Assembly (NCBI GenBank): GCA_019306185.1
Contig: JAFDMD010000007.1
Coordinates: 1 to 39,773 of the forward strand
Direction of reading: 5' to 3'
Source: Deltaproteobacteria bacterium
Lineage (GTDB): Bacteria; Desulfobacterota; Desulfobacteria; Desulfobacterales; JAFDMD01
Length of the DNA: 39,773 bases
Shown here piece after piece: positions 9,551 to 18,184 of the stretch. Numbering within the stretch: the first letter of the stretch is position 1; every line of letters begins with the position of its first letter. The translations under genes were made by a program, and so were the position numbers. The notes beneath the pieces were generated by a model. The model made no database searches. It had not been told where the DNA came from and was given only the letters and a program-made list of their open reading frames with translations.

Positions 9551-10600
9551 TCATATCCCGCCGGCAATATTAAAAACCGGCAAGTACATAGCAAGCAGAA
9601 GAAATCCTATTATAATTCCCAAAAAGAGTATCATAATAGGCTCTATCATAGAAACTACGGTATCGAGGCTTAACTCAATCTGTTCGTTATAAAACTCCGC
9701 GATTTTACTAAGGGTAATCTCTATCGCTCCCACATTTTCCCCTACGGCAACCATTTGGCATACCATATTCGGAAAAATACCGACCCGTTCTAAAGAATCC
9801 GCAATCCCTTCCCCTTTTATAACCTCGTCTCGAACTTCTAAAAGCCCTTTTTCAATCGCCTTATTGCCTGCCGTTTTTGCGGAAATAACAAAAGTATCCG
9901 TTATTAATACCCCGCTTTTAAGCAGTATGCTTGTCGCGCTCGCAAACTTTGCAATGGCGATTTTACAAAAAAAATCTCCCGCAATCGGAAGTTTTAAAAC
10001 CGTTTTATCTATAATAAAATTTATCCTCTCTATTTTTTTTAATCTTAACAAGAGAATGTATAAAACAAAAACTCCGAGAAACATAAAATAGAAATATTTT
10101 TTTACAAACTCGGAACAATCTATAACAACCTCCGTTATATAAGGAAGGCTATTTCCGGAACTTAAAAATATATTCTTAAAAACAGGTATTACATAAACAA
10201 GTATAAAAGCTACCGTAATTATAGATACTATAAATAAAATTATAGGATACGTCATTGCGGCTTTCGCCTTTTTTTTAAGCTTAAAATTCCGCTCTTTATA
10301 ATCGGCAATGCTTTTTAATACTACATCCAAACGCCCGGAAGCCTCGCCCGCCGCTATCATTGCCGTAAAAAAAGGACCAAAATATTCCGAAAATTCGGCA
10401 AAAGCGTCGGATATGGTTTCCCCTTGCTCGATAGTTTCTTTAATTCTTTTTATCGATTGCGCAAATTTTTTATCGCTTTGACGCTCATATAAAATTTCCA
10501 AAGAAGATATAACGGGCAAACCGGCTTCGATCATTATAGAAAATTCTCGAACAAAAAGAATAATAAAAGTCTCTTTTATTTTGGCGTTTAAAAAAGCCAT
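9551..10600 (-). CDS. Type II secretion / type IV pilus inner-membrane platform protein (GspF/PilC family)
   Basis: A 349-aa polytopic membrane protein with two T2SF repeats. The first (about residues 15-125) contains FVREFSIMIEAGLPVISSLEIL and FTAMIAAGEASGRLD; the second (about 215-335) contains FASATSILLKSGVLITD and MVAVGENVGAIE. Hydrophobic segments lie at about 115-145, 165-185 and 315-345. GspF and PilC anchor the assembly ATPase and move pilin subunits in pseudopili or pili. It is shorter than the usual 400 residues because the N-terminal tail is short. No ATPase, secretin or pilin gene is adjacent; the only related gene here is the prepilin peptidase at 23964. Its ATG overlaps the pepA stop by one base (TAATG), implying coupled translation. 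Confidence 0.9.
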   Translation of the reverse strand: MAFLNAKIKETFIILFVREFSIMIEAGLPVISSLEILYERQSDKKFAQSIKRIKETIEQGETISDAFAEFSEYFGPFFTAMIAAGEASGRLDVVLKSIADYKERNFKLKKKAKAAMTYPIILFIVSIITVAFILVYVIPVFKNIFLSSGNSLPYITEVVIDCSEFVKKYFYFMFLGVFVLYILLLRLKKIERINFIIDKTVLKLPIAGDFFCKIAIAKFASATSILLKSGVLITDTFVISAKTAGNKAIEKGLLEVRDEVIKGEGIADSLERVGIFPNMVCQMVAVGENVGAIEITLSKIAEFYNEQIELSLDTVVSMIEPIMILFLGIIIGFLLLAMYLPVFNIAGGI

Positions 10601-12084
10601 TATACATTTTTCAATCTATCTTTTAATATAAGATCGGATATAAGCCTTACTCCAAAGCCTGTTCCTCCGGCTTCGCAATAATCGGAGGCTTTTTTTGCGG
10701 AAGCGGGACCCGCTATATCTATATGCGCCCATTTTGTATCTTTAACAAACGCAGATAAGAATAACGCGGCGGTAATAGCGCCTCCCCATCTTGAAGCGCC
10801 TATGTTGGATATGTCTGCAACGCCGCTTTTTAAAAGTTTTTTGTAGTCCAAAGGCATTGGCATAGCCCAACATCGCTCGTAAACGCTATTGCCGGCGTCG
10901 CTTATGGCTTTCGCAAGTTTTTTATCCGAAGAAAAAACTCCGGCTATATCTTCGCCCAAAGCAACGACGCATGCTCCGGTAAGAGTGGCTATATCTATTA
11001 TAACTTTCGGCTTATACTCCTTTTCGACGTAAGAGATAGCGTCCGATAGAATAAGCCTTCCTTCCGCGTCCGTATTGCCTACCTCTATTGTTTTGCCGGA
11101 AAAAGACTTTATAACGTCTCCGGGACGCAAAGCGTTTCCGGAAGGCATGTTTTCTACAATAGGAATAGCCGCTATTATACGATATTTGCTTTTTAATTTT
11201 GCAAGGGTTATTACGGCTGCCGCCGCGGCTGCCGCTCCGCACATATCAAATTTCATTCCTTCAAGTCCGGAACCCGGCTTTAAATTAATGCCGCCGGAAT
11301 CAAATGTAACCCCTTTGCCTACAAAGGCGTAAGTCTCTTTTGCCCCTTCGGGATTATAATCCAATATAACCATAAACGGCTTTTCTTCGCTTCCAAACGC
11401 GACTCCAAGTATGCCGCCCATTTTTAATTTGGAAATTTCTTTTTCGGACAAAAGGGTTGTTTTTATATTATCTTGTTTCGCGGCTTTTATTATGGAAGCG
11501 GCAAATGTTTTAGGCTTTTTATCGTTGGAAGGAGTGTTCGCCCATTTTCTTGCCATTAATGTCCCGTCGCAAACGGTTTTAATTTGCGCAAAAAGTTTTT
11601 TAACCTGCGTAACATTTTCAGGCTTTGCGGATAGATAAATCTTTTTTAAGGGTTTTTTCTCTTTTTTACTTTTATATTCTAAAAAGATATTATTTGCGAG
11701 ATATGCGCCCTCGCCTGTCGCCTTTATAAGCGCTTCCGCCCCTATTTCAAGCTTTTTTGCGTCCGGAATAAGAACGGCGATATTTTCAAAGCCTTTTGCA
11801 ATAGCATCCTTAACCGCCTTGCCTGCGGTTTTTCTAAAGGTTTCTTCGGTTATGTCGCAAAACTTGCCTATGCCTAATAATATAATCCTATCCGCCGCAA
11901 TATTCGACATGCCGTAAAAAGCTATTTTATCCCCTTCTTTGCCGGAAAATTCTTTATATTCCGATAAACCCTTTGGAAAAAACATTTTATTTTTCGCAGA
12001 ATATATATCCTTATCTTCGCAAACAGGTATTATAAGAGCGTCCGTTTTTATCTCTTGGACTCTTTCGCTTTTTAATTCTATCAT
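10600..12084 (-). CDS. pepA: Leucyl (cytosol) aminopeptidase, M17 family
   Basis: A 494-aa cytoplasmic, two-metal aminopeptidase that removes N-terminal residues during peptide turnover; some homologues also bind DNA. The family motif NTDAEGRL is at 337-344. The other metal-site segments are seen: GKGVTFDSGG at 257-266 with its lysine and aspartate, KFDMCGAA at 278-285, and the active-site arginine in EGRL. The N-terminal macro-like domain occupies about residues 1-160. Length is standard. It begins 18 bases after the small secreted-protein gene and runs into the gspF-like gene. Confidence 0.96.
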   Translation of the reverse strand: MIELKSERVQEIKTDALIIPVCEDKDIYSAKNKMFFPKGLSEYKEFSGKEGDKIAFYGMSNIAADRIILLGIGKFCDITEETFRKTAGKAVKDAIAKGFENIAVLIPDAKKLEIGAEALIKATGEGAYLANNIFLEYKSKKEKKPLKKIYLSAKPENVTQVKKLFAQIKTVCDGTLMARKWANTPSNDKKPKTFAASIIKAAKQDNIKTTLLSEKEISKLKMGGILGVAFGSEEKPFMVILDYNPEGAKETYAFVGKGVTFDSGGINLKPGSGLEGMKFDMCGAAAAAAAVITLAKLKSKYRIIAAIPIVENMPSGNALRPGDVIKSFSGKTIEVGNTDAEGRLILSDAISYVEKEYKPKVIIDIATLTGACVVALGEDIAGVFSSDKKLAKAISDAGNSVYERCWAMPMPLDYKKLLKSGVADISNIGASRWGGAITAALFLSAFVKDTKWAHIDIAGPASAKKASDYCEAGGTGFGVRLISDLILKDRLKNV

Positions 12085-12102
12085 TATTTTTATTCCGTTT
12101 TT

Positions 12103-12588
12103 TTATAGCAGATTAAACTCGCAAACTTTCCATTTTCCGTCCTCTTTTACCACTTTAAGCTCATGCTCTATCTTTTCCATCTTTCCCAATCCAAAAAGTC
12201 CTGCGACATAAGGATAAGGGCTTCTTATAAAGCGTCTTTTGCGGGCTTCTATTTTTACCTCTACATGCGAGTCGTCTTGATTTATTCTGTATTTTTCGGC
12301 ATGAAAAAGGGTATACGTCATATAATTTGGCGAATATCCTCTTGCTTTTGCCTCTTCATGAATAGACTTAACATATTCTTGAACTTTATTGATTTCTCCA
12401 TCCATAACCTCCGCTTTGCAAAGCCTTTGTTCCATGTTCGGATCAACCTTATAATACATGCTTAAAAATTCAAAAGCCGCCTTTTCGGGGGCGTCTATTG
12501 CTTCGGCTTTTATTAAAAAAAACTGTAAAGCTATGCCGAGTATTAACGCTGGTATAAAAGAAAGTATCATATTAGAGCAAGATTTCAT
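12103..12588 (-). CDS. Small exported protein of unknown function
   Basis: 161 aa, not recognised. A hydrophobic N-terminal segment (residues 8-28, ILSFIPALILGIALQFFLIKA) is a signal peptide or anchor. The remainder is a mixed alpha/beta domain ending HELKVVKEDGKWKVCEFNLL. A terminal 'DGKWKV' beta-hairpin is common in NTF2-like or DUF4878-type secreted domains; that assignment is a guess from shape. The start at 12588 is well supported by AAGGAGGT at eight bases. It is the first gene of the long minus-strand run and sits 18 bp before pepA. Confidence 0.7.
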   Translation of the reverse strand: MKSCSNMILSFIPALILGIALQFFLIKAEAIDAPEKAAFEFLSMYYKVDPNMEQRLCKAEVMDGEINKVQEYVKSIHEEAKARGYSPNYMTYTLFHAEKYRINQDDSHVEVKIEARKRRFIRSPYPYVAGLFGLGKMEKIEHELKVVKEDGKWKVCEFNLL

Positions 12589-12911
12589 TGACTTTTACCT
12601 CCTTGATTAATTAAATTAAAATCAATCGGAAATAGCATATATTATAATATGATACAAGCTATAATATTAAATATTTGTATAAGAAGTCTAAAATTTTTTC
12701 GGATTGATTTAAAACATATTGCCTCTTTATATGTTTTTTAAAATAACTTATTGATTCAATTTAAATAAAATATTAGTTGTTATCCGAAAGTTTGATACTT
12801 ACATAAAATAAGCGAAAAAAAACAGGATTATAATTCGAATCGTTAAAAATAAAGCGGTAATATAAATCTTAATAACCGTAAATTATAAACAGCATAAAAA
12901 AGGAACAACTT
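12589..12911. other. Divergent intergenic region
   Basis: A 323-bp AT-rich gap between a minus-strand and a plus-strand gene, so it should hold two divergent promoters. TATAAT-like -10 boxes occur at about 12651 (facing the minus gene) and at 12829-12834 (facing the HrgA-like gene, about 78 bp upstream of its ATG), but neither has a good -35 box at the right spacing. I see no RNA gene, strong hairpin or open frame here. Confidence 0.5.
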
Positions 12912-13856
12912 ATGCAAAAAATATCGCTACCGCAAAAAGTAGAAAACCTGCTTAAAGCAAATCCAAATGAAAAATTTACAGCCCGCCAAATTGCAGAACA
13001 GATTACAAAAATATATGCCGAAGATTATAAGGAAAAAAGGGCAAACCCCAGATTTGAAAACGATAACGCATTTATTCAACAAATAGTCGCCGAAATAGGA
13101 ACGCATAAAAAACCAATTCTAAAAAAAAATTTACATATCTTTTGTATGGATAAACCGCGCCCGCGTCTCTTTTGGTATGACCCGGACAATATAAATAACG
13201 ATATATCTTTTATGGAATCCGAAATTGTCGAAAATAGCGATAAACCCGTTTTTGTATCAAAAGACAAGGTTACGGAACATGACTTATATCCCCTGCTTAT
13301 AGATTATCTTAAAAACGAACTCGACTTATTTTGCCAACGAATAGACGAAAAGCGTTCCAAAAATAGCTATAGAGGCGGAGGCAATCAATGGCTGCATCCG
13401 GATATTGTGGCAATTAAACCGATTGACAAAGATTGGAACAATCTGATTAGAACATGCGTAAAGCATGGGGCGGGGCAGCGGGTTAGCTTCATGTCTTTTG
13501 AAGTAAAAAAAGAGCTTAACGGATCAAACCTCCGAAAAAGTTTTTTTCAGGCGGTAAGCAATTCAAGCTGGGCAAACGAAGGATATTTGGTTGCGCCTTC
13601 AATAACCAATAATATTGAACAAGAATTAAGAATGTTATCCGCACTGCACGGAATAGGCGTTATTATTCTTAATCCGGAAGATCCCAGCGAAAGCGAAATA
13701 TTTTTGCCTGCAAAAGCAAAAGCGAACGTAGATTGGCAGTCCGTAGATAGAATAACAAAAGAGAATGAAGATTTTAAGGATTTTATCGAACTAGTATCTA
13801 CATATTATCAAACCGGCAGAATTAGACAAAGAGATTGGAATAAGGTTAAAAGATAA
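12912..13856 (+). CDS. HrgA-like protein, putative PD-(D/E)XK restriction endonuclease
   Basis: 314 aa. The N-terminal 60 residues (LPQKVENLLKANPNEKFTAR...NPRFENDNAFIQQIVAEI) form a winged-helix, HARE-like domain, matching HrgA/COG2958-type proteins I know from Helicobacter and Campylobacter. The C-terminal part has a nuclease-like core: HPDIVAIK with Asp164, then FEVKK with Glu197 and Lys199, as in PD-(D/E)XK enzymes. Those relatives lie next to, or replace, restriction genes. No methyltransferase is adjacent here, so its target and any protection are unknown; it may depend on modified DNA. AAGGAA lies about seven bases before the ATG. The fold call is good, nuclease activity is inferred. 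Confidence 0.72.
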   Translation: MQKISLPQKVENLLKANPNEKFTARQIAEQITKIYAEDYKEKRANPRFENDNAFIQQIVAEIGTHKKPILKKNLHIFCMDKPRPRLFWYDPDNINNDISFMESEIVENSDKPVFVSKDKVTEHDLYPLLIDYLKNELDLFCQRIDEKRSKNSYRGGGNQWLHPDIVAIKPIDKDWNNLIRTCVKHGAGQRVSFMSFEVKKELNGSNLRKSFFQAVSNSSWANEGYLVAPSITNNIEQELRMLSALHGIGVIILNPEDPSESEIFLPAKAKANVDWQSVDRITKENEDFKDFIELVSTYYQTGRIRQRDWNKVKR

Positions 13857-13860
13857 AAAT

Positions 13861-14025
13861 CATATAGCCGCCGCTTTACTGCCGTTTCAAGCATATGAAT
13901 AGCTTACAAATTTTGAAAAAATGCCCGAATATTTCGAAATATGTGAAATGATAAAAAACAAACCGATAAATTATGACCCGAAAAAATCTATTGATTGGGC
14001 TGATATTGATGATATTAAGGAATAA
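13861..14025 (+). pseudogene. Gene remnant, possibly the C-terminus of a Phd/YefM-type antitoxin
   Basis: A frame starting five bases after the HrgA-like stop reads HIAAALLPFQAYE, then TAG (13900-13902), then LTNFEKMPEYFEICEMIKN and on to a TAA at 14023-14025. The part after the TAG contains an ATG at 13921 that could make a 34-aa peptide. The pattern 'aaLlPFqaYE' followed by an acidic helical tail with IDWADI resembles the C-terminal half of Phd/YefM antitoxins, but this is from memory and weak. There is no start or N-terminal domain and one internal stop, so I call it a decayed fragment. Confidence 0.4.
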
Positions 14026-14105
14026 AAATGTATTAGCTATAAAAGCCTCTATAAAAAAATTATTATGAGAAAACTCTAACTAAAATAAGAAAGGGAAAAA
14101 ATAGT

Positions 14106-15083
14106 ATGAAAAAAATACGCCGTATATTTCTCGCTATATTATTCGCAGCATTACTGTCTTCATGCGCAATGGTTGAAAAACCTGAGATAAAAACAATTGA
14201 CGAAAAAACAAAAATTAGCAAAACCATTCAACATAAAAAAGCAAATATTGGAAATAAAAAAGGGTTAAAGCGTAAAATCGCTATTGCTCGTTTTACTAAT
14301 GAGACTAAATACGGTCAGAGCTTTTTTATTGACGACAATAATGATCGAATTGGCAAGCAAGCCGTAGATATATTATCTTCAAAACTTATAGCGACTAACA
14401 AATTCATCCTAATAGAAAGAGCTGACCTTGACAAAATAACCAAAGAGTTGGCTATGGAGAATTATCAACCTTTAAAAAATATGGCAGACTACTTAATTGT
14501 TGGTTCCGTTACGGAATTTGGAAGAAAAGACCAAGGGGAAGTAGGTATTTTTAGCCGCACTAAAAAACAGATTGCGTTTGCGAAAGTACACGTAAGACTC
14601 ATTGAGGTGCGTTCCGGCCAAATATTATATTCGGAGGAAGGAGAAGGGGAAGCATTTTCGGAAGCAGGCACAGTATTCGGCGTAGGCGGACGCGCAGGGT
14701 ATAACTCTGCAATTAATGATAAGGCGTTAGATGCGGCAATAACAAATTTAGCTTCCAATATTATAGAAAATCTTCTTGACCGCCCATGGAAAAGTTATAT
14801 TCTCGGATTCGAAGATGGAAAACTTATTATTGCCGGAGGAAAATTGCAAAATATTAATGTCGGAGATGTATTTAAAGTAATGAAAGAAGGTAAAAAAGTT
14901 AAAAATCCTCAAACCAATATGATGATTACTCTTCCCGGTAGGCAAATAGGCAAAATAAAAGCTGTTATGTCCGTAGGAGATACTCCTGAAACCGAAGTTA
15001 CTTTGTGTGAAATTATTGATGGAAATTTTGAAAAATATATCGTTTCTAAAGCATTTAACCAACTGTTTATTCAAGAAAATTAA
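14106..15083 (+). CDS. CsgG-family outer-membrane lipoprotein
   Basis: A 325-aa lipoprotein, lipobox LLSSC with Cys20. Residues about 55-225 are a CsgG domain: KIAIARFTNET, ADYLIVGSVTEFG, and a glycine-rich stretch with AFAKVHVRLIEVRSGQILYSE. A further beta-rich region of about 90 residues (ILGFEDGKLIIAGGKLQNINVGDVFKV) follows, as in longer CsgG/HfaB homologues. CsgG forms a nonameric secretion pore for curli; relatives in this operon type lack curli genes and their job is unknown. It is the first of four lipoprotein genes. A purine-rich stretch (AAGAAAGGG) precedes the ATG. Confidence 0.85.
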   Translation: MKKIRRIFLAILFAALLSSCAMVEKPEIKTIDEKTKISKTIQHKKANIGNKKGLKRKIAIARFTNETKYGQSFFIDDNNDRIGKQAVDILSSKLIATNKFILIERADLDKITKELAMENYQPLKNMADYLIVGSVTEFGRKDQGEVGIFSRTKKQIAFAKVHVRLIEVRSGQILYSEEGEGEAFSEAGTVFGVGGRAGYNSAINDKALDAAITNLASNIIENLLDRPWKSYILGFEDGKLIIAGGKLQNINVGDVFKVMKEGKKVKNPQTNMMITLPGRQIGKIKAVMSVGDTPETEVTLCEIIDGNFEKYIVSKAFNQLFIQEN

Positions 15084-15101
15084 TTTAAGGAAGAAAATGT
15101 T

Positions 15102-15449
15102 ATGTTATATAAAATAATCGGCTACGTATGTTTAATCCCTCTACTTTTATGCGGCGGATGCGGCATCAATGAAGGCGTTTTGAATAAAGAACCTGCAAGT
15201 TTCCTCCGCTTTACGGGAAACGTTCAAAATGCAATAGCTTATATTGATAATCTTGATCCGATTGAGATAGATAAACCAGCCCCCATAGGAAACAATGTAA
15301 ATGAAAACAATAATAATAGAATCAGGCAAACTCATTATCAAATCTCGCCCGGAAAACATACTATTATAATAAAAAAATCAGGCGTAGAAGTTGTCAATAG
15401 AATTATTTTGATTGGAAACGGAATTACTAAGGAGATTCAAATACCATGA
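15102..15449 (+). CDS. Small lipoprotein of unknown function, extra member of the CsgG operon
   Basis: 115 aa, not recognised. The N-terminus ends in LLLCGGC, with Cys20 the likely lipidated residue (the -3 residue is itself Cys, slightly unusual). The body has an asparagine-rich linker (about residues 64-71) and a C-terminal beta-sandwich-like segment (ISPGKHTIIIKKSGVEVVNRIILIGNGITKEIQI), similar in style to PEGA or other small periplasmic beta domains. It sits 18 bp after the CsgG gene and overlaps the next gene by four bases (ATGA), so it is part of the operon. As I remember it, the canonical operon has three genes without this one. Confidence 0.7.
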   Translation: MLYKIIGYVCLIPLLLCGGCGINEGVLNKEPASFLRFTGNVQNAIAYIDNLDPIEIDKPAPIGNNVNENNNNRIRQTHYQISPGKHTIIIKKSGVEVVNRIILIGNGITKEIQIP

Positions 15450-15820
15450 AAAAACATACTTTATTATTCGGATTGCTCCTAACGTTTATTTTTTTTGCGG
15501 GATGCGTTAAGCAAAAAATGTACTATTTCGGCAATTATTCTAATACGCTGTATAATTATCAAAAAAATCAAAATGAAGAATCGCTTATTAGCCACAAACA
15601 AGAACTTGAAAAAATTATTGCCGAATCAAAAACAAAAAACCTACGCGTGCCTCCCGGAATTTATGCGGAGTTGGGATATATTCATCTAAAAGCAAATAAA
15701 GTTAAAGAAGCAATTAGGCTTTTTAATACCGAGTCCCATTTATATCCGGAATCTAAACATTTGATGGACAGGTTAATTCAAAATGCGGAAACAAAAACAA
15801 ATTCAAAAAATAATAACTAG
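15446..15820 (+). CDS. DUF4810-family lipoprotein
   Basis: 124 aa, lipobox FFAGC with Cys20. The motif KQKMYYFGNYSNTLYNYQKN right after the lipidated cysteine and the following helical pair (SLISHKQELEKIIAES, then GIYAELGYIHLKANKVKEAIRLFNTE, TPR-like) match DUF4810 lipoproteins. These are usually found between a CsgG-like and a DUF799 lipoprotein, as in the GNA1162 locus of Neisseria. The function is unknown, but it is presumed to build an envelope complex with its neighbours. Its ATG overlaps the preceding stop (ATGA). Confidence 0.82.
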   Translation: MKKHTLLFGLLLTFIFFAGCVKQKMYYFGNYSNTLYNYQKNQNEESLISHKQELEKIIAESKTKNLRVPPGIYAELGYIHLKANKVKEAIRLFNTESHLYPESKHLMDRLIQNAETKTNSKNNN

Positions 15821-15833
15821 AACAGAGGATTAA

Positions 15834-16526
15834 ATGAAAACAAAGAACTATTTAATATTTGGCATATTGATAATGTTTTTAATGCCGGCTTGCGCTACTA
15901 TGTCTACAAAGTTGGCAGAATTTCCTCGGATGTATGAAGAGCAACCGGCATCTATACTTATATTACCGCCAATGAATGAATCAACGGCTGCAGACGCAAA
16001 AGAATATTACTCGACTACCATACAAGAGCCATTAGCGTTTTCCGGTTATTACACATTCCCTTACCCAATCACCGCCGATATTTTAAAAATGGAAGGGATA
16101 TACGATTCCGAACTTTTAGTTAATATGCCTTTGGCAAAATTTAAGGAATACTTTGGCGCGGACGCCGTATTATTTACAACAATTAAAAAATGGGATTTGA
16201 GCTATATGATTTTAGCGTCAACCTTAACCGTTTCCATTGATTGTAAATTAAAATCAACAACGTCAGATCAAACATTATGGAAATATACAGGCACGGTAGT
16301 CGTTGATTTATCAGGCGGTGATACAGGCGCAGGGGTTGCGGGTTTAGTGGCAAAAGTCATTATAACCGCCGTAAGTTCCGCCATAGCAGATTATGTGCCA
16401 TATGCCCGTCAGGCAAACTATCAAGCGTTAACCTCTATGCCTTTAGGAAAGTATCATACCCAGCATAGTAAAGATCAAGATATGCCGTTTATTGACCAAA
16501 CGCCGGAAAAAACAGCTAAAAATTAA
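15834..16526 (+). CDS. DUF799 / GNA1162-family lipoprotein
   Basis: 230 aa, lipobox LMPAC with Cys20. PRMYEEQPASILILPPMNESTAADAKEYY is the family signature. ADAVLFTTIKKWDLSYM and LWKYTGTVVVDLSGG follow, a TolB/CsgG-like alpha/beta domain. GNA1162 of Neisseria is an exposed lipoprotein and vaccine candidate of unknown cellular role. This is the last gene of the four-lipoprotein operon, with AGAGGATT upstream of the ATG. In all four proteins the lipobox cysteine is exactly residue 20. The next gene is convergent, with no obvious terminator between. Confidence 0.85.
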   Translation: MKTKNYLIFGILIMFLMPACATMSTKLAEFPRMYEEQPASILILPPMNESTAADAKEYYSTTIQEPLAFSGYYTFPYPITADILKMEGIYDSELLVNMPLAKFKEYFGADAVLFTTIKKWDLSYMILASTLTVSIDCKLKSTTSDQTLWKYTGTVVVDLSGGDTGAGVAGLVAKVIITAVSSAIADYVPYARQANYQALTSMPLGKYHTQHSKDQDMPFIDQTPEKTAKN

Positions 16527-16585
16527 ACGTTTTTAGCCTGCATTAATTCTTTAAACGGTTAATTGAGCCGAGATCGTAATAATTA

Positions 16586-18139
16586 TTAAGGATACCCGGT
16601 AATCTTTTTTATATCCTTATAAAAAGGCTTTAATCTTTTATACATTTTTTTATAAACTTTTTGGTAAAGCCTGTTATATATATCATAATTTTTACGGCTC
16701 GGCTTAAAAACCTCTCCGGTTGCAGTCATAGCCTCTATCGCGCTATACCAATCTTTATGTAAATTTAATCCTACCGCGGCTATAATTGCCGCGCCTAACC
16801 CGGAAGTTTCATAAACGCTTCCTCTTGTAGCATTCATCCCGAAAATATCCGCGGTTATTTGCATTGTTTGATCGCTTTGGGAGCCTCCGCCCGTAATATA
16901 AAGTTTTGTCGTCTTTTGTTTTGTTCTTTTTTCCAATTTTTCTTTGCCTTCTCTAAGCCCGTAAGCCAAACCTTCGAGTATTGCTTTATAAAAATATCCT
17001 TTTGTATGAACGTCTCCAAAGCCTATAACCGCCCCTTTTGCTTCGGGTCCCGGATATTTAATCCCGGGCGTCCAATACGGTTGGAGCATAAGCCCCATGG
17101 ATCCGGGCGGTATATCTTTTATAAGTTTATCGAATAAAACTTCCGGCGCAACGCAAAGCTGTTTTGCTTTAAGTTTCTCCTTATATCCGAATTCCTCTTT
17201 AAACCAAGAGATCATCCAATACCCCCGATATATCTGCTCTTCCAAAAGATAATGTTCCGGTATTGCCGCAGGATATGCCGGAAGTAAAAAGGAGGGTTTT
17301 ATGTATTTTTTTTCGGTTATGTTTATTGTGGCGGTTGTTCCGTAGCTTATGCAGCAGGCGTTCGGAGTAACGCTTCCGGTTCCCAATACTTCGCATGCTT
17401 TATCCGCGGCGCAGGCTATAAGCGGAATCGCTTCCGGAATCCCGGAAGCTTGAGAAGCCTTTTTTGTAATTACGCCAATTACTTTGCCAGGGTTGTATAA
17501 TTTCGGCATTAAATTAGGCTCAAGCCCTAATATTTTCCATTTCCAATTCTGTTTTTTCTCCCATTTGTTTTTTTTATAATTAAAAGGAAGATAACCGACT
17601 TGGCATGCCGACGAATCTTTAAACTCTCCGGTAAGCTTATATGTAAGATACCCTGATAAAAGCAGATATTTATAAGTGTTATCCCAAATATCTTTTTGAT
17701 TATATTTTATCCAATTACTTTTTGCTTTTTGCCGAAAAGGTTCTACTGTTTTGTTTATTCCGGTTATTTTTAAAAAAGCCTCCAAGCCTTTGCTTGTAGT
17801 TGGTATTGCTCCGGCTTTTCTTTGGTCTAACCATATTATTGCGGGTCTTAAAGGCTCCCCATTTTTATCTACGTTTACTACGGTCGCTCGTTGAGTAGTA
17901 AGCGCGGCTCCGGCTATTCTTTTTTGATAATCCCCTTTTTGCCATATTTTTTTACACGCGGCGCATAGGGCGTTCCAAAATATTTGCGGGTCTTGCTCCG
18001 CCCTACCCGGCTTTTCCGAAAAATAGGGGGCAAATTCAACCTTTTCTTTTATTACAATATTTCCGGCGGAATCAAAAAGCATAGCCCTTAAACTCTGAGT
18101 TCCGTTATCTATGGATAATATTAAGTCTCTGTTATACAT
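16586..18139 (-). CDS. FGGY-family carbohydrate kinase (xylulokinase-like)
   Basis: A 517-aa cytoplasmic sugar or polyol kinase of the ASKHA fold. The N-terminal phosphate loop is LSIDNGTQSLRAMLFD; GRAEQDPQIFWNAL and the substrate-side AIIWLDQRKAGAI follow. The second domain has ISYGTTATINIT and the FGGY-type signature around LYITGGGSQSDQTMQITADIFG, with the adenosine motif near ETSGLGAAIIAAVG. The substrate cannot be told from the sequence and no sugar transporter or isomerase is adjacent. It lies 45 bp after cmoB; no clear ribosome site is seen at the ATG. Length is normal and there is no sign of damage. Confidence 0.88.
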   Translation of the reverse strand: MYNRDLILSIDNGTQSLRAMLFDSAGNIVIKEKVEFAPYFSEKPGRAEQDPQIFWNALCAACKKIWQKGDYQKRIAGAALTTQRATVVNVDKNGEPLRPAIIWLDQRKAGAIPTTSKGLEAFLKITGINKTVEPFRQKAKSNWIKYNQKDIWDNTYKYLLLSGYLTYKLTGEFKDSSACQVGYLPFNYKKNKWEKKQNWKWKILGLEPNLMPKLYNPGKVIGVITKKASQASGIPEAIPLIACAADKACEVLGTGSVTPNACCISYGTTATINITEKKYIKPSFLLPAYPAAIPEHYLLEEQIYRGYWMISWFKEEFGYKEKLKAKQLCVAPEVLFDKLIKDIPPGSMGLMLQPYWTPGIKYPGPEAKGAVIGFGDVHTKGYFYKAILEGLAYGLREGKEKLEKRTKQKTTKLYITGGGSQSDQTMQITADIFGMNATRGSVYETSGLGAAIIAAVGLNLHKDWYSAIEAMTATGEVFKPSRKNYDIYNRLYQKVYKKMYKRLKPFYKDIKKITGYP

Positions 18140-18184
18140 AATTTAATTGATGCTGAAAAACCTGCATTCTAAGCATAAACGGTT

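Noticed and set aside
11012-11242. Arginine-rich frame on the same strand inside pepA
   Set aside because: It lies wholly within pepA in another frame and has the repetitive basic composition of an out-of-frame shadow.
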